From Bacilli bacterium (GTDB taxonomy: Bacteria; Bacillota_I; Bacilli_A; RF39; UBA660): a DNA stretch of 49,200 nucleotides. The notes below the pieces were generated by a model, which made no database searches, had not been told where the DNA came from, and saw only the letters and a list, made by a program, of their open reading frames with translations. Where the stretch lies: NCBI GenBank assembly GCA_016297695.1, contig JAEDGC010000007.1, positions 1-49,200 on the forward strand. Reading direction: 5' to 3'. The translations under genes and the position numbers were made by a program. Positions within the stretch are counted from its first letter, which is position 1. Each line of letters starts with the position of its first letter. This document shows, piece after piece, positions 1 through 6,892 of the stretch.

Positions 1-18
1 TAAGACTATATAATAATA

Positions 19-47
19 TTGACAATTACATAATAATATGATACAAT
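19..47 (+). promoter_or_regulatory. Early promoter, rightward block
   Basis: TTGACA at 19-24 and TACAAT at 42-47 are separated by 17 nt, with TG at the extended -10 position. It lies just upstream of the first gene (ATG at 76) and probably starts the whole rightward block. Confidence 0.8.
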
Positions 48-75
48 AATATCGTAAATTTAAAGGAGGTTTAAA

Positions 76-315
76 ATGAGAGATAAAAAACTACTTGAAT
101 TATTAGATAATTACTTTTTATTAAATGAAAAAGAAGATATTAAAAAATACATACTTAATAATTATAATAAAATAAGTAAAAATGATTTAAAAAAAGTGAT
201 TTTATCTTTAATAAATCGTAGCATATTTGAGTGGTGTAATTGTAACAAGTATCAAGACGTTATATCTAACATCGATAACGCAGATTATATGAACGATGAA
301 GATAACTATATTTAA
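76..315 (+). CDS. Hypothetical protein, 79 aa
   Basis: I do not recognise this protein. It is lysine and asparagine rich in its first half, then has a WCNCN cluster near residue 53 and an acidic tail. The start is set by AAAGGAGGTTTAAAATG, the ribosome-binding cassette used through this block. It is the first gene after the promoter at 19-47, so probably expressed immediately after infection. No membrane segment is visible. Confidence 0.7.
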   Translation: MRDKKLLELLDNYFLLNEKEDIKKYILNNYNKISKNDLKKVILSLINRSIFEWCNCNKYQDVISNIDNADYMNDEDNYI

Positions 316-344
316 GTTGAAATTTATTAATAAGGAGGTTTAAA

Positions 345-533
345 ATGATATATAAAAATATCAATGATTTTTTGGAAAATGAAATTGATTTAGAAAATGA
401 ATTGATTTGTGAAATAAAATTCCAAAAAAGTTTTGATAATTACGATTTATTTTACATTTTAACTAAAATTACAGAAACAAACGGGAAAATTAACTATTAT
501 AGTTATGATGTAAAATGTTTAAAATTTTACTAA
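345..533 (+). CDS. Hypothetical protein, 62 aa
   Basis: Small acidic, aromatic-rich protein with no recognised domain. The start has the AAGGAGGTTTAAAATG cassette. A strong hairpin followed by a T-run comes directly after the stop, so genes 1 and 2 form a short transcription unit. Confidence 0.7.
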   Translation: MIYKNINDFLENEIDLENELICEIKFQKSFDNYDLFYILTKITETNGKINYYSYDVKCLKFY

Positions 534-538
534 TAAAG

Positions 539-564
539 ACTAATTATTTTTAATTAGTTTTTTT
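539..564 (+). terminator. Intrinsic terminator
   Basis: An 8-bp stem (ACTAATTA / TAATTAGT) with a TTTT loop is followed by six T residues. A new promoter begins 13 nt downstream, so the early block is split into at least two units. Confidence 0.8.
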
Positions 565-576
565 AATATAAAAATG

Positions 577-605
577 TTGACAATTAGATAAAAAAGTGAT
601 ACAAT
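577..605 (+). promoter_or_regulatory. Second early promoter
   Basis: TTGACA at 577-582, a 17-nt spacer ending in TGA, then TACAAT at 600-605. It is nearly identical in design to the promoter at 19-47. An open frame begins at 596 inside the promoter, so the gene start is placed downstream at 674. Confidence 0.8.
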
Positions 606-673
606 TATATTGTCAACTTAGGAAATACACATTTATTTGGTCTTTGAAAATTTTATTAATAAGGAGGTTTAAA

Positions 674-964
674 ATGAATAATTTTAAGATAAGCCAATTA
701 AAGGAAAATCAATTCATTTTACATGACTTTGATAATAATGTTATTTATTTTCAGAGTTATGAAAGTCTGATATGTAAAATTGAAAATGATTATAAAATAA
801 CATTATATAATAACTTTGACTATTCAATGACAACTAGCAAATATTTACACCAATTTTTGAATGAGTTTACTTGCTATGACTTATACGATTTTATTAAAAA
901 AAATGATATAAGAAAAAATAAAAGTTTACAATATGGCAAGTATTATATAACTTTTAAGGGCTAA
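674..964 (+). CDS. Hypothetical protein, 96 aa
   Basis: Unrecognised protein beginning MNNFKISQLKE. The frame is open from 596, but those codons lie inside the promoter, and the AAGGAGGTTTAAAATG cassette places the start at 674. The stop codon sits within a small GC hairpin (957-978). Confidence 0.7.
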   Translation: MNNFKISQLKENQFILHDFDNNVIYFQSYESLICKIENDYKITLYNNFDYSMTTSKYLHQFLNEFTCYDLYDFIKKNDIRKNKSLQYGKYYITFKG

Positions 965-978
965 AAAAAGCCCTCTTT
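957..978 (+). terminator. Weak hairpin, possible attenuator
   Basis: AGGGCT and AGCCCT form a 6-bp stem around six A residues, followed by CTTT. The T-run is poor and the next gene is close, so partial termination is more likely than a full stop. Confidence 0.4.
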
Positions 979-1002
979 GTTATAAAAATAAGGAGGTTTA
1001 AA

Positions 1003-1317
1003 ATGAGTGATTTAATTTTAACTAACGAAGATTTAACAAAAAATTTAAAACTTGCTAACGATCTGGGTTATAAATTTGTAATCAAGGCACAAGATAAGTT
1101 TTTAAGTGGTTGGGGTTTAAGTGAAAACAAAAAGCATTTACAGTTAATTTTATGTAAAACACATGAAGAAAAAGACTTAATACTAAAAGACTTATATCGT
1201 GATAATACCTTTAATTATGTTAATTGGTATTATATCAATGATTTAAAAGGTATTTATAACACGACACGTGGTAAGTCGTGGACTTTAAGAAACGACTGGA
1301 CTAGGGCTTTTAAATAA
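1003..1317 (+). CDS. Hypothetical phage protein, 104 aa
   Basis: Soluble, basic protein with many aromatic residues, including FLSGWGLSE near residue 34 and NWYYIND near residue 75. I cannot name a family. It has the AAGGAGGTTTAAAATG cassette and is followed by a GGGCTT/AAGCCC hairpin over the stop codon, so it may end a transcription unit. Confidence 0.7.
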   Translation: MSDLILTNEDLTKNLKLANDLGYKFVIKAQDKFLSGWGLSENKKHLQLILCKTHEEKDLILKDLYRDNTFNYVNWYYINDLKGIYNTTRGKSWTLRNDWTRAFK

Positions 1318-1391
1318 GCCCCTTGTCCTTATCAAAAAAAGCAAAAAATAAAATCTTCTTGCAAGATTTAAAAACTTTTTAAGGGGGAAAT

Positions 1392-1571
1392 ATGAAAAAA
1401 TATTATTATAAAGATTTTGTAATAACAAAATTAAATAATTATTTAAAACAATGTTATAATTGCAATTATTTAATTACAATTAATCATGATATTTACGATT
1501 TTGGAAATACTTTAAAAAATAGTAAAAAAATAATTGATAATTATTATAAAGAAAGTGAGGGTTTAAAATGA
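1392..1571 (+). CDS. Hypothetical protein, 59 aa
   Basis: Short frame beginning MKKYYYKDF and preceded by AAGGGGGAAAT. It ends in TGA overlapping the ATG of the next gene (ATGA), a coupled arrangement that supports it being real. Rich in Asn, Lys and Tyr with two nearby Cys residues. No family recognised. Confidence 0.55.
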   Translation: MKKYYYKDFVITKLNNYLKQCYNCNYLITINHDIYDFGNTLKNSKKIIDNYYKESEGLK

Positions 1572-1768
1572 AAGTAAAAGATTTATTAAAGAAAATAAGT
1601 GATGTAAAATTATATATTGAATTTATAGATAAACAAAGTTATGCAAGTTATGGTTTTTATACAAAAAATGATTTGATATATAATGATAAATTTAATAATT
1701 ATAAAATTGATAATATAACTACTCAATATTATGATAACAAAAGACTTTTAGTTATTTATGTAAAATAG
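1568..1768 (+). CDS. Hypothetical protein, 66 aa
   Basis: Unrecognised small protein starting MKVKDLLKKI. It overlaps the previous stop by 4 nt and uses GTGAGGGTTTAAAATG. It is followed immediately by the first copy of the dispersed AGTTCTAGTTTCTT repeat. Confidence 0.65.
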   Translation: MKVKDLLKKISDVKLYIEFIDKQSYASYGFYTKNDLIYNDKFNNYKIDNITTQYYDNKRLLVIYVK

Positions 1769-1780
1769 TTCTAGTTTCTT
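1767..1780 (+). repeat. Dispersed 14-bp repeat, copy 1
   Basis: AGTTCTAGTTTCTT, one of five exact copies seen between 1.7 and 6.4 kb. This copy starts at the stop of the preceding gene and leads into the ribosome-binding site of the next. Confidence 0.7.
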
Positions 1781-1798
1781 ATAAAAAAGGAGGTTAAA

Positions 1799-2053
1799 AT
1801 GGAAATAAAAATATTAGAAAACAACATAATAATAATTGATAGAAAAGACATAGAAAGAAAATTTGTAGCAATAAAAGACAATATAAAAGGAACATTTATT
1901 GAAAATTATTTTGTATATGAAAGTTATGTATATTATGATGAATTGGAAAATTTTAAAAATTATGAAATTGAAGAAATAGAAAACAATATGCAATTTTATA
2001 ATGAATTTACTAATTTTGAAGATTTATTAAAATCAATTCAAGAAGAAAATTAA
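1799..2053 (+). CDS. Hypothetical acidic protein, 84 aa
   Basis: Acidic protein starting MEIKILENNI, with no recognised domain. The start is preceded by AAAAGGAGGTTAAAATG. It lies between two copies of the 14-bp repeat. Confidence 0.65.
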   Translation: MEIKILENNIIIIDRKDIERKFVAIKDNIKGTFIENYFVYESYVYYDELENFKNYEIEEIENNMQFYNEFTNFEDLLKSIQEEN

Positions 2054-2055
2054 AA

Positions 2056-2069
2056 AGTTCTAGTTTCTT
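2056..2069 (+). repeat. Dispersed 14-bp repeat, copy 2
   Basis: Exact AGTTCTAGTTTCTT followed by ATAAGGAGG, the same placement as copy 1: between a stop codon and the next ribosome-binding site. Confidence 0.7.
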
Positions 2070-2084
2070 ATAAGGAGGTTTAAA

Positions 2085-2246
2085 ATGGAAAGAAATTATT
2101 TAATAGTTGTATATAATAAATTTTTAGATAAATACACATATCATTATTTAGAAAATTTAGAAAAAATAAAAGACTTAAAAAAGAATTTTAATAAAAATGG
2201 ACTAAAAATTAAGCATATTTATAAATTGGAAGAATTGGAGGTTTAA
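2085..2246 (+). CDS. Hypothetical protein, 53 aa
   Basis: Short basic frame starting MERNYLIVVYNKF, with a strong AAGGAGGTTTAAAATG cassette. Its last codons (TTG GAG GTT TAA) contain the ribosome-binding site of the next gene, so the two are probably translated together. Confidence 0.6.
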   Translation: MERNYLIVVYNKFLDKYTYHYLENLEKIKDLKKNFNKNGLKIKHIYKLEELEV

Positions 2247-2249
2247 AAA

Positions 2250-2426
2250 ATGAATAAAGAAAAAATAAAAACTGAATTAAAAGAAATTGCTAAAAAATAT
2301 TGTGAAAAAATGAATTATACTTTTATATTTGCAAACGAACAAAAATTTGGTTTTGAAGATAAAAAAGGTAATTTATGGACTTTAACATATTTTGAATTAT
2401 ATGAAAAATTAAGAGGTTTAAAATGA
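2250..2426 (+). CDS. Hypothetical protein, 58 aa
   Basis: Small lysine-rich protein beginning MNKEKIKTELKE, likely helical at the N-terminus. Preceded by TTGGAGGTTTAAAAAATG. It ends TGA overlapping the next ATG, so it is coupled downstream. No family recognised. Confidence 0.6.
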   Translation: MNKEKIKTELKEIAKKYCEKMNYTFIFANEQKFGFEDKKGNLWTLTYFELYEKLRGLK

Positions 2427-2587
2427 GTAGAAAAGATTTATTTATAACATTAATAGATATGTTAAGGGAAATTGATTTAGAAAAAAATAGCAAAGAAATA
2501 TTAAGAGATGTTTTAGATTATATTGCTGATAATTTAGAAACATATATTGAAGATATTGAAGAAAGTGAGGTAAATAAAAATGACTAG
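2423..2587 (+). CDS. Hypothetical protein, 54 aa
   Basis: Acidic and probably all-helical, starting MSRKDLFITLIDML. It overlaps both neighbours by a few bases. GAGGTTTAAAATG sets the start. No known domain. Confidence 0.55.
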   Translation: MSRKDLFITLIDMLREIDLEKNSKEILRDVLDYIADNLETYIEDIEESEVNKND

Positions 2588-3044
2588 GGGGAAAATGATT
2601 TTAATTAATAAAGATAAATTTAGTAAAAAAAATGTAATGAATATAACTTGTGAATTTAACGGAGATATGTATATCTCTTGGTATGGAAAATTAGTTATAT
2701 CTAATTTAGAAAAAGTTGAAAATTTTGAAGAATTTAGAAAGTTTGTTGATTATTTTGATAGTATGTTTTTTCAATATAAAAATAGACAATATAGTGATTA
2801 TTATTTAATAAGTTATGAAGAAATAAAGGAAAATACAATAAATTTACAAGATAATTATATTGATAATTGGTTTAGTGATTATTTGTATTTTAAAAATGTT
2901 AGTGGAGAAGATGTAAATATTTTATGTGAAATAAACAATAAAAAAGAAACAATTACTATTAAAAATGGAGAAATTAAAGTGTTTAATTTTGGAGAATTAG
3001 TTGATTATAAAAAAGAATTAATTGAGATTTTAAAGGAGGAATAA
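2580..3044 (+). CDS. Hypothetical protein, 154 aa
   Basis: Acidic, aromatic-rich protein, with no transmembrane segment and no family I can name. The start at 2580 fits the local GTGAGGT-N8-ATG pattern; a second ATG at 2595 follows a GGGGG tract and is an alternative. The gene ends 3 nt before the next start, consistent with co-translation. Confidence 0.7.
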   Translation: MTRGKMILINKDKFSKKNVMNITCEFNGDMYISWYGKLVISNLEKVENFEEFRKFVDYFDSMFFQYKNRQYSDYYLISYEEIKENTINLQDNYIDNWFSDYLYFKNVSGEDVNILCEINNKKETITIKNGEIKVFNFGELVDYKKELIEILKEE

Positions 3045-3047
3045 AAA

Positions 3048-4091
3048 ATGAAAAGTGGGGAATTATTAAGAGATTTACATATTTATTTTAATGATATTAA
3101 AGATTTAGAAAAAAAAGAAAGAGAAATAGATAGTTTTATATCAAGTTTAGAAAGTTTTAAATTGCAAGTACATAATGAAAAAATTGGAATAACTGAGGAA
3201 AACTTGGAAGAAAAAATAAGAGAGTTTTTAGATAGTGAATATCAATATATTCTAGTTTCTAAAAATGGTTATTATGAATATAAATATGAAAAGCAAGATT
3301 ATGATGATTTTATAAGAGAAGAAAATATAAAAAAGATTTTAAATGGAAAAACAAAAGAAGAAAGACAAGATATTTATTATGAATTGTTAAATGAATTTGG
3401 TTATCAATGGGAATTTGATACTATTGATGAAATTGCAAGTGATTTTTGCAATGAATACAACTATGAACAACATGATACTGAAATACAAGATATTTTAGTG
3501 AATTTAATTTATTTTAACTATGATACATTTTTAACAGATAAATACAATGTAAATATAATAATTGATTTTAACAAACAAGATGTAAATACTGATTTTTCTA
3601 ATAGTAGTAATTTAGAAAATTGTAAAAATAATAATTTATATACATTATTAAAAAAACAAGGTTATTCAAAAAAAGATTATGAAAACAATTTGAAATTTTT
3701 AGAAGATAATAAAAATGAAATTATGAAAGATAAATACAACTATGATTTTGATAAAATAGAAAAATTAGGTGGTAGTAAGTTTTTAACAAGTGTAAAAGAA
3801 GAAATTAATAATAATCAATATGAATATTTAACAAGTTTAGTAGTTTTAAAGAAAATGAGTTTAGAAGATCTAATCAATTTAGACAAGATAACTATAAATA
3901 CTGAAAATGAAATAGGTTTATTTAATTGGCATTATGGTAGTGGTAGTTTACTTGAAATACAACTTGAAAAAGATTTTATTTTAGATAGGGAAAAAGACAT
4001 TTATAATATTCAAGTTGAAAATTGTAAACAAGATTTTGGATATAGTGTAAATGAGGTTTATGGGCTTATTAATAGTTGTTGGAAAGAATAG
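3048..4091 (+). CDS. Hypothetical protein, 347 aa
   Basis: The largest protein of the early block. It starts with a charged helix (residues about 1-50, possible coiled coil), followed by a Tyr/Asp-rich middle and a better-mixed C-terminal third containing FNWHYGSGSLLEIQL. The AAAGGAGGAATAAAAAATG context is strong. I do not recognise a family. Its size and its place in an early block of unknown small genes make a host-takeover or anti-defence role possible, but nothing in the sequence shows one. Confidence 0.75.
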   Translation: MKSGELLRDLHIYFNDIKDLEKKEREIDSFISSLESFKLQVHNEKIGITEENLEEKIREFLDSEYQYILVSKNGYYEYKYEKQDYDDFIREENIKKILNGKTKEERQDIYYELLNEFGYQWEFDTIDEIASDFCNEYNYEQHDTEIQDILVNLIYFNYDTFLTDKYNVNIIIDFNKQDVNTDFSNSSNLENCKNNNLYTLLKKQGYSKKDYENNLKFLEDNKNEIMKDKYNYDFDKIEKLGGSKFLTSVKEEINNNQYEYLTSLVVLKKMSLEDLINLDKITINTENEIGLFNWHYGSGSLLEIQLEKDFILDREKDIYNIQVENCKQDFGYSVNEVYGLINSCWKE

Positions 4092-4103
4092 AGGTTTAAT
4101 TTC

Positions 4104-4238
4104 ATGAAATTATTATACAATGATTTTAATATAGAATTATTTTTTGATACAACTAATAAAAAATATATATTTTTTATAGGAAATAAAAAAATAATTTTAG
4201 ATAATAAAGGAAAAATATTACATAATTTAAAAAAGTGA
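4104..4238 (+). CDS. Hypothetical protein, 44 aa
   Basis: Tiny frame MKLLYNDFNIELFFD onward, with GAGGTTTAATTTCATG upstream and TGA at 4236. The next start follows 8 nt later behind GTGAGGTTTAAAATG. Translational spacing fits the block, but the sequence itself is uninformative. Confidence 0.45.
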   Translation: MKLLYNDFNIELFFDTTNKKYIFFIGNKKIILDNKGKILHNLKK

Positions 4239-4246
4239 GGTTTAAA

Positions 4247-4321
4247 ATGATAGGAATAGTAATAATATTTTTTGTGATAGTAAAGGCACTTTTAATAGGT
4301 GCTGGGTATAGAATAAAATAG
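4247..4321 (+). CDS. Membrane micropeptide, 24 aa
   Basis: MIGIVIIFFVIVKALLIG followed by AGYRIK: one hydrophobic segment with a short basic tail. The GTGAGGTTTAAAATG cassette matches its neighbours and the stop leads into the next AGGAGG. A one-span phage peptide is plausible; its function is unknown. Confidence 0.55.
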   Translation: MIGIVIIFFVIVKALLIGAGYRIK

Positions 4322-4331
4322 GAGGTATAAA

Positions 4332-4595
4332 ATGTTAGCAAATAAAATGAATAAATTAGCAAGTAAATCAAGAAATGAAAACAATGATTTTAATAAACAA
4401 TGGGAAGAAATGCAAGAAAGAATAAAAGAATATGCAACAAATGGAGAAAATAAGTGTCCTATGGTTTATGGTAAATATAACGAACAATTAATTGAAAAAT
4501 TAAAAGAAAATGGGTTTCAAGTAATGAGAAAAATGGAATTATTTAATATACCTTATGGATCAACTAATTGTATGCAACAATGGGTTATATGGTAA
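4332..4595 (+). CDS. Hypothetical protein, 87 aa
   Basis: Basic, mostly helical N-terminal half (residues 1-40) and a C-terminal half with two Cys residues and the ending CMQQWVIW. Preceded by TAGGAGGTATAAAATG. No family recognised. Confidence 0.65.
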   Translation: MLANKMNKLASKSRNENNDFNKQWEEMQERIKEYATNGENKCPMVYGKYNEQLIEKLKENGFQVMRKMELFNIPYGSTNCMQQWVIW

Positions 4596-4611
4596 AATAA
4601 GGGGGTTTAAA

Positions 4612-4821
4612 ATGGAATATACTGAAATATTTGAAGAAAGTTTATTGAAAAATTTAGGAGAATTTGTTGAATTTTGTGTATATGATTTAAAAGTAAATAA
4701 TTATTATGATTTAATCGATAAAATAATTATTTCAAACAATATAAGTGCTAATTTAAAACAAAAAGACAATAAATTATATAAAAAAATAAAAAAAGAGGTT
4801 TTGGAGGAAATAGAAGAATAA
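4612..4821 (+). CDS. Hypothetical protein, 69 aa
   Basis: Acidic helical protein starting MEYTEIFEESLLKN. The frame is open from 4555, but AAGGGGGTTTAAAATG places the start at 4612. It ends TAATG, overlapping the next start. Confidence 0.65.
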   Translation: MEYTEIFEESLLKNLGEFVEFCVYDLKVNNYYDLIDKIIISNNISANLKQKDNKLYKKIKKEVLEEIEE

Positions 4822-5042
4822 TGAAAATTAATTATTTTATTTTAAGAGATAAAGCAGATACAGAATTTGATGATTTAATCTATTTTAAAGAAGAAGTTTT
4901 ACTAGAAGATGTAATAAAACAAGTTGATTTTGTTAAAAACAATATAGAAGATTATACTAACGAAGATATTTACAATTCTTTAAAAAAACTTGGAAAATTT
5001 ACTATTCAATGGATAGGTCAATATGAAATTATTGAATATTAA
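4821..5042 (+). CDS. Hypothetical protein, 73 aa
   Basis: Acidic protein beginning MKINYFILRDKADTEF. It begins inside the preceding stop (TAATG), with GGAGG 13 nt upstream, so expression probably depends on translational coupling. No family recognised. Confidence 0.65.
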   Translation: MKINYFILRDKADTEFDDLIYFKEEVLLEDVIKQVDFVKNNIEDYTNEDIYNSLKKLGKFTIQWIGQYEIIEY

Positions 5043-5059
5043 TTAGTTAAGGGGGAAAA

Positions 5060-5365
5060 ATGGAAAAGACTTATAATTTTAAATTTGTTGAGTTTTTATC
5101 TACAAACAACACGATTATTATAAACAATGAAGAAGATTTTAAAAAGTTTAAAAAGTTCTTAAAAAAATTAAATATGTTAGGAATTTTAAAAGGAAAAGAA
5201 GATTATTATTATTGGTTAAGTTTAACAAAAATAAATAATTGTAGTTATGGTTATATCATATTTGAATATAACAATAACAAAGGTTTGACGTTTGGTTATT
5301 CAATAGATAGTAGTATTGAGTGGTATGGTTTACCACCTATAAAAGTTGAGGAATTAGAGATTTAA
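5060..5365 (+). CDS. Hypothetical protein, 101 aa
   Basis: Last gene of the rightward block. Mixed alpha/beta composition, with a central lysine-rich helix and the C-terminal YGLPPIKVEELEI. Preceded by AAGGGGGAAAAATG. A strong terminator follows within a few bases. No family recognised. Confidence 0.7.
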   Translation: MEKTYNFKFVEFLSTNNTIIINNEEDFKKFKKFLKKLNMLGILKGKEDYYYWLSLTKINNCSYGYIIFEYNNNKGLTFGYSIDSSIEWYGLPPIKVEELEI

Positions 5366-5391
5366 AAGAAGATGTTTAATCTTCTTTTTTT
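5364..5391 (+). terminator. Terminator closing the early block
   Basis: A 10-bp stem (AAAAGAAGAT / ATCTTCTTTT) with a 5-nt loop and a T-run. It marks the end of rightward transcription. Confidence 0.85.
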
Positions 5392-5392
5392 A

Positions 5393-5933
5393 ATTCATAT
5401 TGAATAAGCATATTAATTTGATTATCTAATACTTTTATAATCGGATACTTTTCAGACATTTTTATCAACACTCATTTTAGGGCTTATTTTAAAGCCCATT
5501 TTAGGGCTTTTTATTCTTCCTAGTATGTTTGTATTACCTCGTATGTTTTGGCTTAAATTCGGCTTGTTTTTGGGGCTTGTAGAGGGTATTTGATTTTAGG
5601 TATAATTAGTTAATTATAATTAGTTAAATTTGGAGGGCTATATATTATGTTCCTTGACAGAACTTAAAGTCTTGTTTATTTTCGATAAGCAAGATTTAAA
5701 AACTTCTTTGGCATTTTTCAAAAACTTCTTTAAAGTTTAAGCAAAAATCAAAAACTTCTTTGAATAACATGAAAAATTACAATTATTTTTTAATAAATTG
5801 AAGAAAAATGACAAAAATGGCAAAAATATTCAATGATTTGACGATTATTTTTTGTAAAAAAGAAAAAATCATTACTTTTATAATGATTTTTCTATGTGAA
5901 AGGAGTTTATACGATTAATCCATAATAACAATT
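5393..5933. other. Non-coding gap between early block and leftward genes
   Basis: No convincing gene in about 540 bp. It holds a second rightward terminator-like hairpin (5490-5514), a pair of direct ATAATTAGTTA repeats near 5610-5640 around a possible TATAAT, several AAAAACTTCTTT repeats (about 5690-5765), and GCAAGATTTAAAAACTT, which also occurs at about 1361. A phage attachment site or regulatory region is possible but not demonstrable here. Confidence 0.5.
5490..5514 (+). terminator. Secondary rightward terminator
   Basis: AAAGCCC and GGGCTTT form a 7-bp stem followed by TTATT; an adjacent GGGCTT/AAGCCC hairpin precedes it. It backs up the terminator at 5364-5391. Confidence 0.6.
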
Positions 5934-6173
5934 TTATCTATACTTTTTTGCTTTTGCTTTTTCAGGGTGTTCTTCTCGATACTTTCTTGCGTACCTTTTT
6001 TTGTATTTTCTGTAATCCTCGCTTTCTTTATAATATTCTCTTTGTTCTTTTGCATATTTTGGCTTATTATTCTTATGTTTAGCAACTTCTTTGGCTATTT
6101 TTTTCTTTCTATATTTCTCGTTGCTATGATAATATTTCCTACTTCTTTTTTCTTCTACAATAGTTGAAGCCAT
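5934..6173 (-). CDS. Small Lys/Arg/Tyr-rich protein, 79 aa
   Basis: Extremely basic protein with repeated KYRKK/YYKES/RKYKKRYARKYRE segments, resembling the charged linkers of phage HNH proteins but without any Cys or HNH residues. The ATG at 6173 has AGAGGTG eight bases upstream. It is the last gene of the leftward middle operon. A nucleic-acid-binding role is inferred only from charge. Confidence 0.55.
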   Translation of the reverse strand: MASTIVEEKRSRKYYHSNEKYRKKKIAKEVAKHKNNKPKYAKEQREYYKESEDYRKYKKRYARKYREEHPEKAKAKKYR

Positions 6174-6190
6174 ACATGACACCTCTTTCT

Positions 6191-6204
6191 AGTTCTAGTT
6201 TCTT
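6191..6204 (+). repeat. Dispersed 14-bp repeat, copy 3
   Basis: Exact AGTTCTAGTTTCTT just upstream of the leftward gene at 5934-6173, in the opposite orientation to that gene. Copies 3 and 4 flank an ACTATC/GATAGT inverted repeat (about 6233-6249). Confidence 0.7.
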
Positions 6205-6247
6205 ATTGTAACGATAGATAATTATATTATATTACTATCAAATAGAT

Positions 6248-6261
6248 AGTTCTAGTTTCTT
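6248..6261 (+). repeat. Dispersed 14-bp repeat, copy 4
   Basis: Exact AGTTCTAGTTTCTT, 57 bp from copy 3 in the same orientation. Confidence 0.7.
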
Positions 6262-6299
6262 TAAGAACATCATAACACAAAAAAAGAATAAAAGCAAAT

Positions 6300-6488
6300 T
6301 TATTCTTCTTCTTTATTTTCTTCTCTATTTCTTTTTAAAACATCATTAAATATTACATTAAACATATCTGTTAAAAAACTTGTTCTAAGTTCTAGTTTCT
6401 TAACTCTTTTAGTTAATGAATTAACAATTATTGTTTCAATAAATAGTGTAATACTTAATAATAAACTAATAAATTGTTCTATTGTCAT
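6300..6488 (-). CDS. Single-span membrane protein, 62 aa
   Basis: The N-terminus carries one hydrophobic segment (about residues 6-24), then a basic region and an acidic end. Its ATG overlaps the stop of the thyX-like gene, so it is translated from the same message. Codons for KKLELR contain repeat copy 5. Function unknown. Confidence 0.65.
   Translation of the reverse strand: MTIEQFISLLLSITLFIETIIVNSLTKRVKKLELRTSFLTDMFNVIFNDVLKRNREENKEEE
6388..6401 (+). repeat. Dispersed 14-bp repeat, copy 5
   Basis: Exact AGTTCTAGTTTCTT embedded in the coding sequence of the 62-aa membrane protein, on the strand opposite to that gene. Confidence 0.7.
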
Positions 6489-6892
6489 TTTTTTAATACC
6501 TTACCCTCTCTAAATTCGTTATAAGCATCATATCTTTGCTTTAAATCAATTAGTTGTTCTTTTGTTAAATCTTTTGCAAAGTTTTCAAAAAACTTACAAT
6601 TACTAAAAGGCTCACAACATGATCCTGCTCTAATACATTGTGGGGTTAATGCCCAATAAATATCTTCATCATACTCTTTTATTGCTTCTAATAATCCCCA
6701 AGCATATTTTCTAGTTGTTTCATCTGCACAAAAACAAAGTCTTTTATTAACTACATTTATCAATGCTTGAATATTCAAATCCATTTCCATAGATACCATT
6801 TCCATTTGACTTCTTTGGTTTCTATCTACACCTGTTCTATCAGTTCTTGAAGTCTTAATATACTTTTCCATGCCTTGATGATGACGTGCAAA
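6485..6892 (-). CDS. thyX: ThyX-like protein, exon 2
   Basis: Residues 71-205 of a split gene whose first exon is 8024-8233. Joining the exons restores IPYAISTH-FARHHQGMEK, matching the flavin-dependent thymidylate synthase region normally written RHR-x7-S. Here it reads RHH, so the enzyme is an atypical member or a phage relative. Later parts include RLCFCADETTRKYAW and a Cys-rich segment, as in phage ThyX-like proteins. The family makes dTMP from dUMP with FAD and a folate. The in-frame ATG at 6895 is intron sequence, not the start. Confidence 0.65.
   Translation of the reverse strand, partial: FARHHQGMEKYIKTSRTDRTGVDRNQRSQMEMVSMEMDLNIQALINVVNKRLCFCADETTRKYAWGLLEAIKEYDEDIYWALTPQCIRAGSCCEPFSNCKFFENFAKDLTKEQLIDLKQRYDAYNEFREGKVLKK

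Noticed and set aside
5376..5459. Leftward 27-codon frame in the early terminator region
   Set aside because: No ribosome-binding site, and its 3' end is the early terminator hairpin.
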